A stretch of 64,000 bases of DNA from Glaciozyma antarctica PI12 (taxonomy: Eukaryota > Basidiomycota > Microbotryomycetes > Kriegeriales > Camptobasidiaceae): positions 923,127-987,126 of the forward strand of contig KZ627150.1 of assembly GCA_002917775.1 (NCBI GenBank), in the 5' to 3' direction. Position numbers and translations under genes: made by a program. The notes under the pieces were generated by a model. The model did not search any database, was not told the DNA's origin, and saw nothing but the letters and a program-made list of their open reading frames with translations. This document shows, in pieces, positions 1 to 12,379 of the stretch; the first letter of the stretch is position 1, and each line of letters begins with the position of its first letter.

Positions 1-565
1 GTAGCGAAACTTGCGGTGCGGAATGCGATTGACGCCGACACGTCTCAGTGCCTGCCAGAATGAAACGAGGATAAATCAACTGCTTTTTGTGAGGCAGGAA
101 TGTTGAGAAGAGGGGACGTGGATCGACTCAGGCACTGCGAAGCGCCTGCGCGCGCGGTTCATTAACTGCGAAGGTCAAGGTCTGGAATGCGGACAGCTGA
201 AGCCGAGAGGGAATGGCTCTGAACGTAATTGGATATCTTTGGGAGAACTTGACGGAACGAAAGCTGTGGAGAGTCGAAGGCGGATCGGAGCTGAAGGATC
301 CACCGACTGAAAGCGAGGGACTTCGGCGGGCGGGTATCTTTCAACGAGCGGAGATTATTTCGACCCGCGAGGCTGCCTTCGAGCGCGCATTGACGAGCGG
401 CTTGTCAATGAATAGGGATACAGGAGGAAGAGTGACCTCGGTAGCGAGTAGCAATAGCCTGGGCCTGCTTAGTAGCAGCCCTCAAGGTTCTCACGGTCTA
501 CTTTTTGCAGAGGGCAACTCGCTCGCGGTGGTCTCCCTCAGGTTCAGCTCAAGCTCTCCTTCTCG
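1..565. other. Window edge and region upstream of URB2
   Basis: No recognisable gene is seen here. An ATG-initiated frame of 129 codons runs from 213 to 602 on the plus strand and overlaps the URB2 start in another frame. It has no recognisable domain and is not counted as a gene. The stretch probably holds the URB2 promoter and 5' leader. No clear TATA box or tRNA-like structure was found. Confidence 0.4.
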
Positions 566-3500
566 ATGGCTTCAGCTCAGCAGAGTCTCCTTTACTCTTT
601 GAGGTCAACGACGACAGCTTTAGCAGTCAAGCTAGCAACAGCGAAGACTGCCGTAGCCAACTCGCCTTTACCAGTCGTCGATCAAGTCTTGAGGGATTGG
701 ATCCTGCAAGACCTCTTCCTTCGTTCAAGAACACCAAAGGATGAACAGACGTTACTCTCAATCGAATGGTGGACTCTTCTCGCTCAAGTCATCGACACGG
801 CCCAAGGAACCAGCTCAACCCCGTCCCTACCCATCTTCGTCTCCCTCTTCGCGAGCTACCCTGCCGCAGGAGCGAGCCCAGAGCTCTTGAGCGCCGTGGG
901 AAAGGTTTGGAGCAAAGTCGGCGCGGGAGCGATGAGGAAGGCGACCGTGGACGCGGCGCTCGAGGGGTATGCGAGCTTGCTCAAGAGCAGCGTCGCCGTG
1001 CTGGAGAGGGCTGGAGCGGACGTCGAGGCGTGGGAAGAGCTCGCAGAGTCTTGGTTAAAGGCTTTCCGGGGCGTTGTGGACGCAGGCAAGGGCGGGAAGA
1101 AGGTACGCTGTCGTCGCCCTCAGGCCTATCAGCTCGCTAGCTAACCCTCTCTCCCTCAAGATCCCTCTCCACACTCTCGCCAACCTCCCTTCCATCCTCC
1201 CTCTCCTCGCCATCCTCTCCCCCACCGACTCCCTCTACGAGTCTCTCCTCCTCACCGTCCAGTTCTCCCTCTTCAACGTCGACAACCTTCGTCGCGGCAT
1301 CGCTCGTGAGAGCTACAATGCCGGAGGCGGACTCAGTCTCAGTGACAAGGACGACCTCGAGTCGGCTTCTGGAGAACTCTTCTCCTCCCTTCGCACCTGC
1401 ATCGCCAACGCTCCTGCTTCGGAGCCGCATGGTTCGTCCTCCTCTCGCTACTCCCTCTGCCCCAGCTAACCTCTTCCTCCGGCAGTCCTCCACGCCCTTC
1501 CCCTCCTTTTCACTCTCTACCGCACCTCTCTCGCTACCCACTCTGCGACCCTCTTCCCCCTTCCCGCCCGCACCTCATTCCCCACCGCCTCGGCCGCTCT
1601 CTCCGCCTCGGAGATCCACTCGCTTCAAAAGCGGCGCGCACTCGCTGCGGGATGGCTCAAGGGCGTTGCGGCGCTGTTGGGATGGAAGGAGGCGGGTATG
1701 GAAGATGGGGAGAAGGCTGCGTGCCTCTGGAAGACGGTCGAGGAGGTCGAGAAGGGGGACCTCTTCAGGGATGCCAGAGGAGAAGGCTGGGAAGGCGTCC
1801 TCGAGTCCCTCGTCGACGGCTCGATCCTCCGCCTCTCCTCCCTTGCCCCTTCCTCCACCTCGTCGCGCGAATCCATCATTGGACTCCTAGGCTCCAACCT
1901 CCGCCTCTCCTTCTCCGCCATCTCCCCCTCCCTCCCCTCCCTCCTCGCCTCCCTCGCCTCAACCCCTTCCACCCCTCCCTCGCCCTCCACCACCGCACTC
2001 CTCACCGCCCTCCTAACACACCACTCGCGTTCCCTCCTCCTCCCCTCCCTCCTACTCCTCCTCTCAACAGCTCTCGCCACCCCCTCCGCAGTCCCCAATA
2101 ACCTCCTCACCACGCACGCTTGGACGACCGAGCTCCGGAACGCGCTGGGAGGGATGGTAGGCACTAGCACTACGAGTTGCTGGGACGCTCTCGTCGCTGG
2201 GATCGACGAGGCTCTCGCTACGGAAGATGGGGAACCGAGTACGAAGCGTCGCAAAACGAGCGGAGCGGGAGCTAGGATTCGCGTTCTCGCACTCTTTGTG
2301 GAAGCGGTACCGGGATCGGTGCTGGTGAAGCAGTTTGGGGAGTTTAGGGAGAGGTGGGTGGATGAGGCGGTCAAGGGGAAGGGAGAGGCGGGGAAGGAGC
2401 TGTTGGGGGTTCGGTATGCAATGGTCGAGAGGATGAGGAGGGAGGGGGCGGAGGGGGGCGAGGAGTGGAGCGTCGGGGAGAAGAGGAGGAAGGGGCTGGT
2501 GGCGATGCTGGGGAGTGAGGATGGGGAGGTCGTGCTTGAGGTGGTGAGTTTGTTTGTTTTGAGGAGGGAGGAGGGAGCTGATGGTGGTACAGGCGAGGAC
2601 GCTGCTGCAGTCTATTGTGCCTTCGACGACCGCCGAGGTCGCTCAGACGGTTCTGGGAGCCCTCCTCGCGCGCATCACCACCGCCGACAAGGCTGAGAGC
2701 GCATGGAGCGGGCACGTCCAAGGCGTCAAAGGCTCTGAGATTCCTGCTGCGATGTGGGAGCTCATCTCGCGCCGCTGGTTGACCGTTTTTGAGTAAGTCG
2801 TTATCTTGTGGTCGAGCTTGGACAGATGCTGATGATTCAACGTCGCAGGCAATTCGGAACGCCCGAGCAGCACGCCGAAATCGCTCAACTCGTCGTGGGA
2901 AGCATGGTTCCCTCGAGCAGTCCCGACCTCATCGCTATCGACACCATCACCGCCCGCCTTCTCCGACGAGCAGACTTCTACGAGCTCCGCCAGCTTCAGA
3001 GTCCGTCCCTCCCGTCTCTCGTTGGAACTTCGCTGACAGCCTTCGTGCAGCTCACGTTCAAGCCGCAGTCCTCGCTCGCATCACCATCCCCGGCCTCTCC
3101 CCTTCCTCCGAAGTCCTCGCTGCCCTCTCCGCCAAGAAGGCGCCCAAGGCTCTCCGTTCTCTCGCTGTCGCCACCGTCTCGTCGACCATTGCCAGCTTTG
3201 ACCGAATCGCGTCGCTCCTCCCGATGGAGTACGTCGGCAAGGCGCTCAGGAACGATTTGATTGATCGCGCGGTTGGACTTGACGTTTGGGTTAGCGGAGG
3301 GAAGGTTGAGTTGAAGGGAGAGGAGGTTGCGAAAGCGCAGTTTGTACTTCGCACGTTTGTCGTTCTCGCTGCGGCTGAGGGGTCGTCATTGGTGCGTCGC
3401 CTGCTTCCACTTCGTTATGCTGAACTGACGGAGAGATCTTCAGACTGAAGGACCTGCCATCCTTTCGCACCTCGTCAAGAGCACCAGCAACGCCTCGCCC

Positions 3501-5592
3501 GCCCATCTTCAAGTCTCGATCGACGTGTACAAGCATTTCACCAGGTAAGTCTCGATGTACGCCAGCCGAGTGCGCTCCTGACTCTCACCGACAGGTCCGC
3601 CGTCGCTTCGTACAAGTCTGAGAAGAACGTCGCCGTCCTCATCGCGTACCTCGAGGCCTTCAAGACTCCGCTCGCGGACCTCGCCAAGCGGTGCAAGAAG
3701 GGCCTCACGAGCTTGACGTGCGAAGAGCTGGCGTTTTTTTCCCTTTGCGACACTCTGGCGTCGTCGTTGGGCGAGCTCAAGAAGTGCGTTTTTCGCACAG
3801 CGTGCGAAGGGAGTGCCTGCTGACTCTGCGACCGCAGCCTGCCTTCCCCTCTCGTTGACGCCATTCGAGCTGCTGTTAAGTCTGCCTCGAAGCCCTTTGC
3901 GAAGGCACTGGCTTCGACGACCGCCGCTCTCGAGGTTGACGCGTCGGCGGTTCACCGTATCTCGGACACGCTCAACGCTTGCCGGTCGCTCTGGCGTCTC
4001 AAGGACTGGATCTCGGAGGAAGCAGATCACGACCAAGGTCCGTCTTGCTCCGTATGAACTGCGGCTCCTCGCTGACCTTCTGCTTCGCAGTGGAGCTCTA
4101 CTCGACCTTTGCGCAGTCCGTCCTCGCGCACCTCGCCGCCAGCCCAGCGACGGACGATTTCGTCGCGCGCCTCGCCATGCTCGACCTGCTCGCCTTCCGC
4201 GTCATTCGTCTCCGTGCCATCTCCGACAGTGTCAAGGTCTCGACTCTGCCTTTCGAGACGTTCTTGGCGTGCCACTTGACGTTCCGCCAGTCTCTTTGCG
4301 CGACGGGTGAGTCTCGCATTCCTATTGCGTGAATGCTGAGCTGACTCGTCGTAGATGCCGCTTCGGCTGCGCTGGAGGAGAACCTTCGACGAGCGACTTC
4401 CTCGGCTACGCTGCGCGAGTACACGGCTGCTCTTGATGATATCGCCGGTGCTGTCGCTGTGGCCGTCGCGCCAGAGACAGACGCCTTGTCCCTCGAGCCG
4501 GCTCTCGACATCGCTCTCGTCCTTGTTCGCGACGGACCTGAAGGTGAGCTTTGAATTTTCTGAGAGTGAAGATTGCAGTGCCTGACGCGCGTTTACTCCA
4601 GGCTCGAGTCGTCTCAGCAGCGCTTGCCTATCGGAGCTTCTGCGACACCTCTCCTTCTTCCTCCTCCACCACACTTCGCCGACTTCGACCACGGAGGCGT
4701 CGTCGGGAGAACCGGTCGCCAAGGCGTTCCTCGTCGTCGCAAAATTCCTCGAGGGTATCTGCGGAGACCGGGTGCGTTCATTTTGCTGTCGTTGATTGGG
4801 ATTGAGAGCTGACGATCTACATTGCAGCCCATGTTGCTATCTCGGCAGAACGTGAGCTCCGTTCTCGCTCTCGTCTCGCGGATGCTTCAGCCCTCGGGCA
4901 CGACCGTCGTCGACTCCCTCCCCGAATACGTCCTCACGTCATCAGCCTCTTCCTCTATCTCCTCGAGCCTCTTCCTCTCCCTCGTCACCATCGTCGCCCA
5001 CCTGGTTCGTCACAGGAAGGACCACATCACCCCGCTCTTCCCGCACCTCGTCTCGACCCTCGCCTCGTTTCTCTCCGCTCTCCGTCGAGCAGGATTCGGC
5101 ACGACGGGTTCCTCGACGACTTTCGAGGACGCAGACGCAGGATTGGCTCTCGGTCGCCGCGCTCAGCGAGAAGCGCGCGCGACGTTCCCGTTCTGGGTTT
5201 GGGACGGCGGAGCGAAGGGTATCAGCCGGAACGAGGCGAAGGCGGTCGGACGACTGCTGGCGAGCTTGACGACCAAGACGGCTGCGACTCTCAAGCGCAA
5301 GCACGGAGCAGCGGACAAGGACAACCTCACCATCTCGCTCTCGGCACCTCTGTCGAAGCACGCGCCATTCGTCATCCTCCCCTACCTCCGCGCGTGCGTG
5401 CATGCCATCGCACCGATCCCGTCGGCGTTGAGGGCCGAGCTCCAGGGAGGATGGTTCGAGGTGATGGACGTCATGGGCAAGTGGGAGAGGGAGGCGTTGA
5501 TGAAGGGCTTCTTGAGGGACGAGGAGGAGGCCGAGAGGGGCGTGTTGAGGGGGATGTGGCGGACTTGGGAGAAGGAGAGGTACCGCGGTTAG
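566..5592 (+). CDS. URB2: Nucleolar pre-ribosome protein Urb2/Npa2
   Basis: Large multi-exon gene encoding a leucine-rich, helical-repeat-like protein of about 1,400-1,500 residues, somewhat longer than yeast Urb2. The family acts in the nucleolus on early pre-60S particles and 27S pre-rRNA. The call rests mainly on the C-terminal block at about 5350-5590 (HAPFVILPYLRACV, then GGWFEVMDVMGKWEREAL and a final WRTWEKERYRG), which matches the Urb2/Npa2 C-terminal domain pattern. The start at 566 opens a 179-codon first exon, and intron 1 spans 1103-1160. Another checked intron of 49 nt starts with gtgagt near 2546, contains ctgat and restores frame near 2595. Several more introns with ctgac-type branch motifs follow. 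The middle is poorly conserved, so internal exon edges are approximate. Confidence 0.85.
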
Positions 5593-5888
5593 AGGGAACC
5601 ATGGAATGCGTTGCGATCGAAACGAGGACGCTTCACGGGGAGCAGCTTTAGAGCAGGAGACCAACTTCGACCTCCGCCTGCGATGGAGCAGAGGACTTGG
5701 TCTACCAGTTCGGCGTGCCTTGCTGAACTAATTTTGCTGACCTGTGGGAGTCTACGTTTAGCGTCTTTGATAGAAAGAAAAGTCCTTGCGCTGAAGGAGA
5801 GCGAGGGAGGAGGGAGACGACCGGCCGAGGCGTGGTCGTCCTCTCCCCTCCTCCCCTCTTCGTCCGACTCAGTCTACGCCGCCCTGGG
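5593..5888. other. URB2-EMC7 intergenic region
   Basis: Tandem intergenic stretch of about 296 bp, expected to hold the URB2 3' end and the EMC7 promoter. A pyrimidine-rich block lies just before the EMC7 start. No gene is seen. Confidence 0.5.
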
Positions 5889-6995
5889 ATGGTGAAGCTG
5901 TGAGTTCCAGGCTTACTTCCACCGTGGACGCCCAGCTTCTCCATCCCAGCAGCTGATCGAGTCGTCCCCGCCAGCTCTACTCTGCTCAGCGGCCTCCTCC
6001 TCCCCTCCCTCTCACTCGCCACTCTCCTCCAAGGCCGAATCGATATCAACAGCACTCTCGAGATTGACGCCAAGGCCATCCTCACCACGGCAGACGTGCG
6101 TTGAGCGAGGGAGCAGCCTGTTCGAGCGCCAGCTGACGCGCGTGTGTCCCTCCTTCAGACCCTCAAGGCAGTCCCGATCTTGGTGGATAACTCCTTTGCG
6201 TTCGAGGTGGAGCCGGGGGACTATGTGCTGAGGATCCAGTCGCGCAAGCTGAGCTTCCAGGTGAGCTTGCACGAAGCGGTTGACGTCGACCGCTCGAGGG
6301 CAGGGAACGAGCAAGCTAACGCGCTGCCTGCTGCAGGCTTACTACGTCAAGGTACCTGTGGAGGAGGCAGAAGTTCCGAAGGCGTTCGTCTTCTCGTACG
6401 GGTACGGCAAGGCAGGATACAGCGCTGCGGCGGCGCTCCCTTCGCTCCCTTATCCTCTCGGTGCGTATTCTCTCGACTTTAGTGGAGGAGGAAGGCTGAT
6501 GCGGCACGTGCAGTGATTCCCTCGCTCGGACCGATAGTGTACATCGACCCTCCTCAAGTGTTCGACATCGTCAAGCTCGTAAAGGGCAACCCACTAATTC
6601 TCGTGCTGCTGGTTGGAGCTTTGATGAGCGTGAGTCTACGGATTTACTAGCTTCGTGGACGCACGAGAGGGGCCAGGAGAAGGCAGAGCTGAGCGCCTTG
6701 CGATGCACAGTTTGGGCTCCCCAAGCTTTTGGCGATGGTCGACCCCGAGGCGCTGGAGGAGGTGGCGAGGACTCAGGGGGAGATGCATGCCAAGATGGCC
6801 GTGAGTCCTCCCGCTTCTCTTCCGCGCTCTCAGCGAGTAACTCACCGTATCTCGACGCGACAGTCTCTCCAAAACATTGGTAGCGCGGAATCCATCTCCA
6901 AGCTCCTCGCAGGAAGCTCACCTCCAAACGACTCCGACGCGCCCATTGCACCACCAGCGAAACCGTCGGGGAAGGGAGCGAGGAAGAGGAAGTAA
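5889..6995 (+). CDS. EMC7: ER membrane protein complex subunit 7
   Basis: Encodes the lumenal beta-sandwich subunit of the ER membrane complex, which inserts and stabilises multi-pass and tail-anchored proteins. Exon 1 is only 11 nt (ATGGTGAAGCT). Intron 5900-5974 joins it to a signal-peptide-like stretch (MVKLSTLLSGLLLPSLSLAT), which strongly supports this start. The mature part begins GRIDINSTLEIDAKAI, and the segment with VPILVDNSFAFEVEPGDY is the beta-sandwich. Later comes VIPSLGPIVYIDPPQVFDIV, then one transmembrane helix around KGNPLILVLLVGALMS. The short cytosolic tail has PEALEEVARTQGEMHAKM and a basic end, KGARKRK, as in human EMC7. At least six exons; protein about 240 residues. Confidence 0.9.
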
Positions 6996-7515
6996 TATCG
7001 ACGCTGCTTTGCACGAGGTTCAGACTACTGAGACCCGTCCCGCTTCGGTCTTCGTCTCGCGCGATCTACCTGCTCAGTTCGAAACGCGCGAGATTATAGT
7101 AGAGCAACTACCACCTCGTTGCCTGCTTCGCTCGCTTGTCGACGATTTCGGGCCCCAAGCAGGGAGCGAGAACGTCCCCGCAACTCTTTTGCCGCGCTCG
7201 TCGACTATCCTCAGCTATCCTCGGACCAACCCAGGTCAGCAGCTGCTCTCGCGTCTCTCGCGCGCTTTCGTCGGCTGCCACTGGCCAGTACTTCGGCCAA
7301 ATCCCCACGCGGCGGCTGGCGGCGGCTAATCCGTTCTTTTTTTAAACAGGTGAGGAGGGCGGCTGCTAATCTTCCGCAAGAGAGAAAGAGAGGAGCAGGA
7401 GGTTCGAATACATAGCGTGGCAGACTCTGGAATTAAATCTGAATCATCGACTTCGCGCGCGTATCCCCCGCCTTCTGCCCTTATCTCCTCCCTAACTCTC
7501 TCTCTCTCAAATACT
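6996..7515. promoter_or_regulatory. EMC7-permease intergenic region and permease leader
   Basis: A 520-bp gap without a supported gene. It contains two similar blocks, GGCGGCTAATCCG at 7321-7333 and GGCGGCTGCTAATCTTCCG at 7358-7376, separated by a short T-run. A single GATAAG-type site is present in reverse orientation at 7480-7485; GATA factors often control fungal amino-acid permeases, but one site is weak evidence. A CT-rich tract directly precedes the ATG at 7516, as expected of a fungal leader. Confidence 0.35.
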
Positions 7516-9804
7516 ATGATCGACGAGAAGATGCACGACAGCGAACAGAAACAAGCGGACTTCCATGGCAGCCAAGTCCTTCAAGCGACGCCTTCGCTCG
7601 CACCAGGAGCCCCGCAAGTGACCGGTCACCTCAAGCGCAACATCTCCACCGTGGCACTCATCGGCCTTGGAATTGAGAGTACGTTTCCAAGTTTCGGGCG
7701 CTCTCTGACGAGATCTGAAGCCGAGCTGATCATTCCCCTGCGTCCAGTCCTCAACGGCTGGATGAGCATAGGCAGCACCGTCGCCATTGGGCTCGCGCAG
7801 GGCGGGACCGTCACCGTTCTGTACGGGTTCATTTGGATGACGATTATCAACGCGCTTCTCGCTGCAACGCTCGCGGAGATGGCGTCCGCAATGCCCTCCG
7901 CAGGCGGTCAGGTTCGTTTCGTTTCATCGTCTTCGCCCGTCGCGTTTCTGACGCCGTTCGTTTTTCACTTTGCAGTACGTGTGGTCGAGTATTCTCGCTT
8001 CTCCTTCGAACCGACGCGTCGTTTCGTTCGCCACCGGCTGCGTCTCAATCTGCGCGTAAGTGTTCGCCGCTGTCCCTGGCGCGAAGTCTTCGCTAACCTT
8101 CCCTCGCTCGCAGCTGGTGTGTCACGTCGGCTTCGGTGTACACTACACTGGGCCAGTATATCATGGCGATGGCCCAGCTCTGGCATCCCGACCTCATCAT
8201 CCAGCGATGGCAGGTTTTCCTGCTTTATTTGGCGACGTTGGGAGCTTCCGTCTTCTGGAACTGCTTTTTGACCGTTCGCACTCAGGCTTGGTTGGGCGTC
8301 GCTTTTAGTGCGTCGCCAAGCGCTGCGCCTGTTCAAAATCGACCTCGCTGACCCGTCTCGAATCATCGCAGTCTATTTCTCAATCTCCGTTTTCATTGTC
8401 ATCTTGGCTACGGTTCTCGCGATGGCGCCCACATATCAGAGCTCTACGGCCGTGTGGGCGACCTACACGAACGGCATCGGCTGGGACTCAGCTTTTGTGG
8501 TGGTGGCGACGGGTGAGTTGCTCGTCTCGGAAGCTGCGGAGACTTTGCAAGGCTGATTTTAGTCCTCCTCCTCGACAGGCCTGATCAACCCCGCGTACGT
8601 CTTCCTGGGACTCGACGTCACGGTCCACATTGCGGACGAGTCAACTCAGCCTGGCAAAGATGTCCCCCTGGCGTTGTTTTTCAGCGTAAGTCCCCATTCC
8701 TCCTTCCATTTCCTGCTTCCCCCTCGCTGCTTCCACTTCGCTGGTTCCTGATGAAGCTACTTTGCAGGTTATTTCCGCGTGCGCTTCTTTGGCTTTTCCG
8801 TCCGCGCCGGTTCTGAGGTCCTAACGAAGTTCGCTTGCAGGTTTGTGACTGCGTTCGCGACGGGTATCGCGCTCTCCTACTCGATGCAAGACTACGCCGC
8901 CGCCGCCGCCAGTCCGTAAGTCTCCCCCGCTTCTTCGTCTCTCACTCGCAGCTAACGTGCCGCCCGCAGGGTTCCTTTCCTCGCGATTGTTGTTCAAGCG
9001 ACCTCTTCTCGTCTCGCAGGCACCATGATTCACATCTGTGCAACTGTTTGTTTTTTCATAGCTGGGAATTCGTGTATTCACGCTACGAGTCGCCTCATGT
9101 GAGCTTAAGCATCCTTTCGCTGATCCTTCTGCTAAAACATGCCCTCCCAGCTGGTCTTTCGCATGCGACGACGCCATTCCCTTTTCCAAGCAAATCCGTG
9201 TGGTCCACCCCACTCTTCGTGTGCCTATTCTCGCCATCTTTGCCTGTACGAACCTTCCTCTCTGATTTTGTAGTCTCGCGCTGATTCCTTGCGCCGTCAG
9301 CCGCTACGCCGGTCGCTCTCATCGCCTGCCTCTACCTCGGCTCAACCATCGCTTATAACTCAATCGTCGCAACGGCCATTATTCTCTCCTACATCTCCTT
9401 CCCCATCCCCACCGTCAGCCTCCTCCTCCGCGGTCGCAAGATGAACGAGCAACGCTGGCTCAAGCTCGGAGGCTTCGGATGGGTCGCCAATATCGCCACC
9501 GTCGTGTGGACCACCTTTTCTACCATCATGTGGCTCTTCCCACTCGAGAAGAACCCCTCCGCCCTCAGCATGAGTGAGTTTATTTTTTTTTTTTTTTTTT
9601 TCGTTCGTTGCTGGCTCGGCCACCCCGCTAACGTTCATTCTCGCGATAGATTACGCCTGCGCTGTAATTTTTTGTTTAGCGCTCATCTGCGGCGCCGATT
9701 GGTTCTTCTACGCGCGCCATAGGTTCAACGGACCGACTGAAGATGCGCTCATCCAGAAGCTGGAGAAGGAGCATCTCATGGTTACGTCGGATGTCAAGGC
9801 GTGA
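7516..9804 (+). CDS. Amino-acid/choline-type permease (APC superfamily)
   Basis: Polytopic plasma-membrane transporter of the fungal amino-acid/GABA/choline permease group, about 500 residues with around 12 predicted membrane segments. The N-terminus is cytosolic and hydrophilic (MIDEKMHDSEQKQ...). It is followed by HLKRNISTVALIGLGIE and VLNGWMSIGSTVAIGLAQGG, the typical first helix region, and then by the EMASAMPSAGGQ loop. GLINPAYVFLGLDVTVHIADE and AGNSCIHATSRLIWSFA follow further on. The protein ends in a cytosolic tail, KLEKEHLMVTSDVKA. ATG 7516 is the first in-frame ATG; the frame upstream has only GTG. There are about ten short introns, one holding a 19-T run (9583-9601). Substrate cannot be assigned from sequence. 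Confidence 0.85.
9583..9601 (+). repeat. Poly(T) run of 19 in a permease intron
   Basis: An uninterrupted run of 19 T lies in the last intron of the permease gene, between the donor gtgagt and the branch-like ctaac before the acceptor. It is probably a polypyrimidine or slippage tract and a likely length-polymorphic site. Confidence 0.8.
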
Positions 9805-9967
9805 GCGAGGAGTGCGGAATCGAAACGGAATCAGTGCATGTACACATCTACAGTTGCAATCCAGGAAGGAGAGCAGGGCTTCAATGAGCAGCAAAGACCT
9901 TGAGAAAATTAGAGCAGCAGCACGACCGAGAAAAGCAAAACTCGCTCCATTCAGCCCGTGCCGAGCG

Positions 9968-12032
9968 CTAGAAGAACGCCACCAGCTTCCCCTCCTTGCG
10001 TAACAGTTCCCTCCAATCCGGCACCGCTCCCGCCGTGTCCATCGCCTCCCACAAAAGCTCCGCCGCGGCGATATTGTCGACAAAGACCTGTGCAGGCCCG
10101 CAACGTTGCAGCCCAATCTTGCAAACTGCCCGCAATCATCAGCTTCGACTTCGAGCGGAGACGGCGAGAAGGAAGACGCACTGGCTCGGTCGGCAGGAGC
10201 AATCGCGCACGTCGCGGCGAGGAACCATGGCGCGCAGTGAACGCCGCCGGACGCGACGTTCATCGAGGTCGAAGGCTCGGAGAATGCGATCGAGCCGATG
10301 GTGAGGATTTGGCGGAGAGAGTTCTGAAGGACTTGAGAGAGGCAGCCGACACGGTGGACGGATTGATAGAGGTAGATGAGGGCAGCCTGCGTGCAAAGAG
10401 GTCAGCGAGCGCGAGAGATAGGAAGGAAAGGACGAACGTTACGCCACATCTCTTGCGTCGCTGCGATAGCTGCAAAGGACTCGTCCCGCAGCATTTCTGC
10501 GTCGGGTGGAGCAGCTCGCCACGCCCGAATGGCGCTTTCGATGATCAACGCCTTGGCCCTGACCTCGTTCAGCTCGAGCGTCGCCATATCGACGCTGAGA
10601 TTCGACGAGGCTGCGAAGCACAGGAGGAGGTCGACGTGAAGTCCGAGGAACGTGCTGCAGGCGTCGCTCGTCGTTCCTTCGTGCCTCCCGCGTTCGGAAT
10701 CGGTGCGATGGTCGCCTGGTTGACCCACGAGGTCGAAGAGCGTCTTGCGGTTGCCGAGGCAGACTGTGCGCATCACGTCGGTAAAGGCGACGACACGGAG
10801 GCATTGGTTGTGCGCTTCGAGAGTGGAGAAGTCGAGTCGAGGGCGGGGTCCGAGGGCTTGCACAAACAACTCGCCGACGAGGAATATCGCGTATCCGGCC
10901 GTCGCTCCCTGGTGATCTAGTTGATGATAATAAAGGTCCAAGAGGGCGTTGAGTTGAGGTTCCAGCGGCGCATCTTCGCCGAGGAGAGTGACCTGGAGAA
11001 CGGTGAGCGAGAGTCATGAAGGAGGAATAAGGCAACGCACGGCTTGGAGAAAGTACGAGTTGGACTGAGAGAGGAGACGACTATTCGCCGCGGGATCGCT
11101 GGTCTTCTGAGCGCGAGCGCAGTTGAGAAGAACGACCGCAGTCATCGCTGCTCTGCCGAGCTCAAACGAGTACGCCGCTTCCGTCATCTGCTGAACGACA
11201 ATGTCGCGAATCGGCTGAAGAACTGAACGGAGGAGGCCGACGTTGAAGTGGGAGTCTTTCGGTTGCGCAGGAGTCAGCGAATGGACAGCATTCAAGCGAA
11301 CAAGCCTACATAGCGCCTGTGCGTCCTGGAGAACGTCGGGGGTCAATCCGCGCGGGATGAAGCTCCCAATCTCCTCCATCTCCTCGGTCTCCACGCGAGT
11401 TTCTGGTGGAATGAATCCGCTGAACTGCTCCTCCGAGTCTTCCCACAGCCCGCTCTCGTCCTCCAATCCCATCCCCATCCAAAGCGCCATTCCTGCGTCG
11501 TGAAGGCTGATCATGTCCGGGAGAGGTGGAGGTACGTCGGCTGGGAGTGCGTTGAGATGCTGAGAAGTGGGGAGAGCGAGTGTCGCGCCGAAGAGGGGAG
11601 GAGATGGGAGACGCGGCGCAGGGTCGAAACTGGCGGCGTACTCGAAGCTGGCGTGATTCGAGGAGTAGGGAATCGCGGAGGTCGAGGCGATAGGCGCTTC
11701 CGGAGGAGTAGGCGAAGGGTGAAGGGCTGGACGGAGGGAGACGGGAGTTCGGACGAGCTCCATGGATGGCGGCGGCAGGACCTTGGGTTGGGTCTTGGGA
11801 GGTGGTCGAGTGCGCACCCGCTTTGGTCCCTTGTACTCGACCCGCACACACTCGAGATTCCCTGCAGCACAACGCGCGCAGGCACCTGCCTCATTCCACT
11901 CCTCGCCGCACTTCTGCAATATCAAGTCCCCGCCATTAGCTGTGCCCCTCTGGATCCCACGAAGCCACTCACCTTCTTCCTCTGGCGACAGGTCCTGCAT
12001 CCGGTGCGGCTGCGTACGTCGTCCACCGGCAT
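9968..12032 (-). CDS. Zn(II)2Cys6 fungal transcription factor
   Basis: Nuclear DNA-binding regulator. The N-terminus MPVDDVRSRTGCRTCRQRKK joins across an intron (about 11915-11975) to KCGEEWNEAGACARC and AAGNLECVRV. Together they complete the six-cysteine binuclear cluster CX2CX6CX8CX2CX6C, with the usual basic run RQRKKK. A proline-rich linker follows, then a helical middle domain with HSLTPAQPKDSHFNV and AYSFELGRAAMTAVVLLNCA, typical of fungal-specific regulators. The C-terminal exons contain GGVHCAPWFLAATCAIAPAD and end DNIAAAELLWEAMDTAG...KLVAFF. The intron before the last exon restores frame with a ctgatga branch. ATG 12032 is the only in-frame ATG ahead of the finger. Targets are unknown; the permease next door is convergent, so any link is speculative. 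Confidence 0.85.
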
Positions 12033-12379
12033 TGGATGCGGAGAGAGTCCGAGTTCGCTGTTTGCAGATAGGACGGCCGAGGAAGTGGTCGGGCAGAGCG
12101 TAACTAGTTCCTGGGCTTGAACAGTTGGCTCTGGTTCGTCCTGAAAGGCGTCGAGATAAGGGGAAGGGCGAGAGTCAACAGCTCGAGTTGCGTTCCGCGC
12201 TCCGCTCCTTCTGCTTCCCTTTCTCACCTGCTTCCTCGAACGCTCACTTAAGGACTTAAAGCTGAGGGCTAATCTACAACGGCCAAAGAGGTGTGTGTGC
12301 TCTTGAGAGACCGCGGCGTGAGCTTGAGCGGAAGCTGACCCCCTTCCTCCCCCAGTCCTCCTCTCCCCGCCGACGTTCC
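12033..12379. promoter_or_regulatory. Divergent promoter between Zn2Cys6 factor and gene at 12380
   Basis: A 347-bp divergent intergenic region. It contains a short repeated motif, CTTAAGGACTTAA, near 12246-12260 and a CT-rich stretch before the plus-strand ATG. No gene is supported in it. Confidence 0.4.

Noticed and set aside
213-602. 129-codon ATG frame upstream of URB2
   Set aside because: It overlaps the URB2 start in another frame and shows no domain or convincing codon pattern; probably chance in GC-rich leader sequence.
1625-2374. 249-codon antisense frame inside URB2
   Set aside because: Low-complexity Arg/Ser/Pro composition opposite a real exon; no domain.
7395-7415. GGTTCGAATAC, resembling a tRNA B box
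   Set aside because: The flanking bases do not form a T-stem, and no A box or acceptor stem could be drawn.
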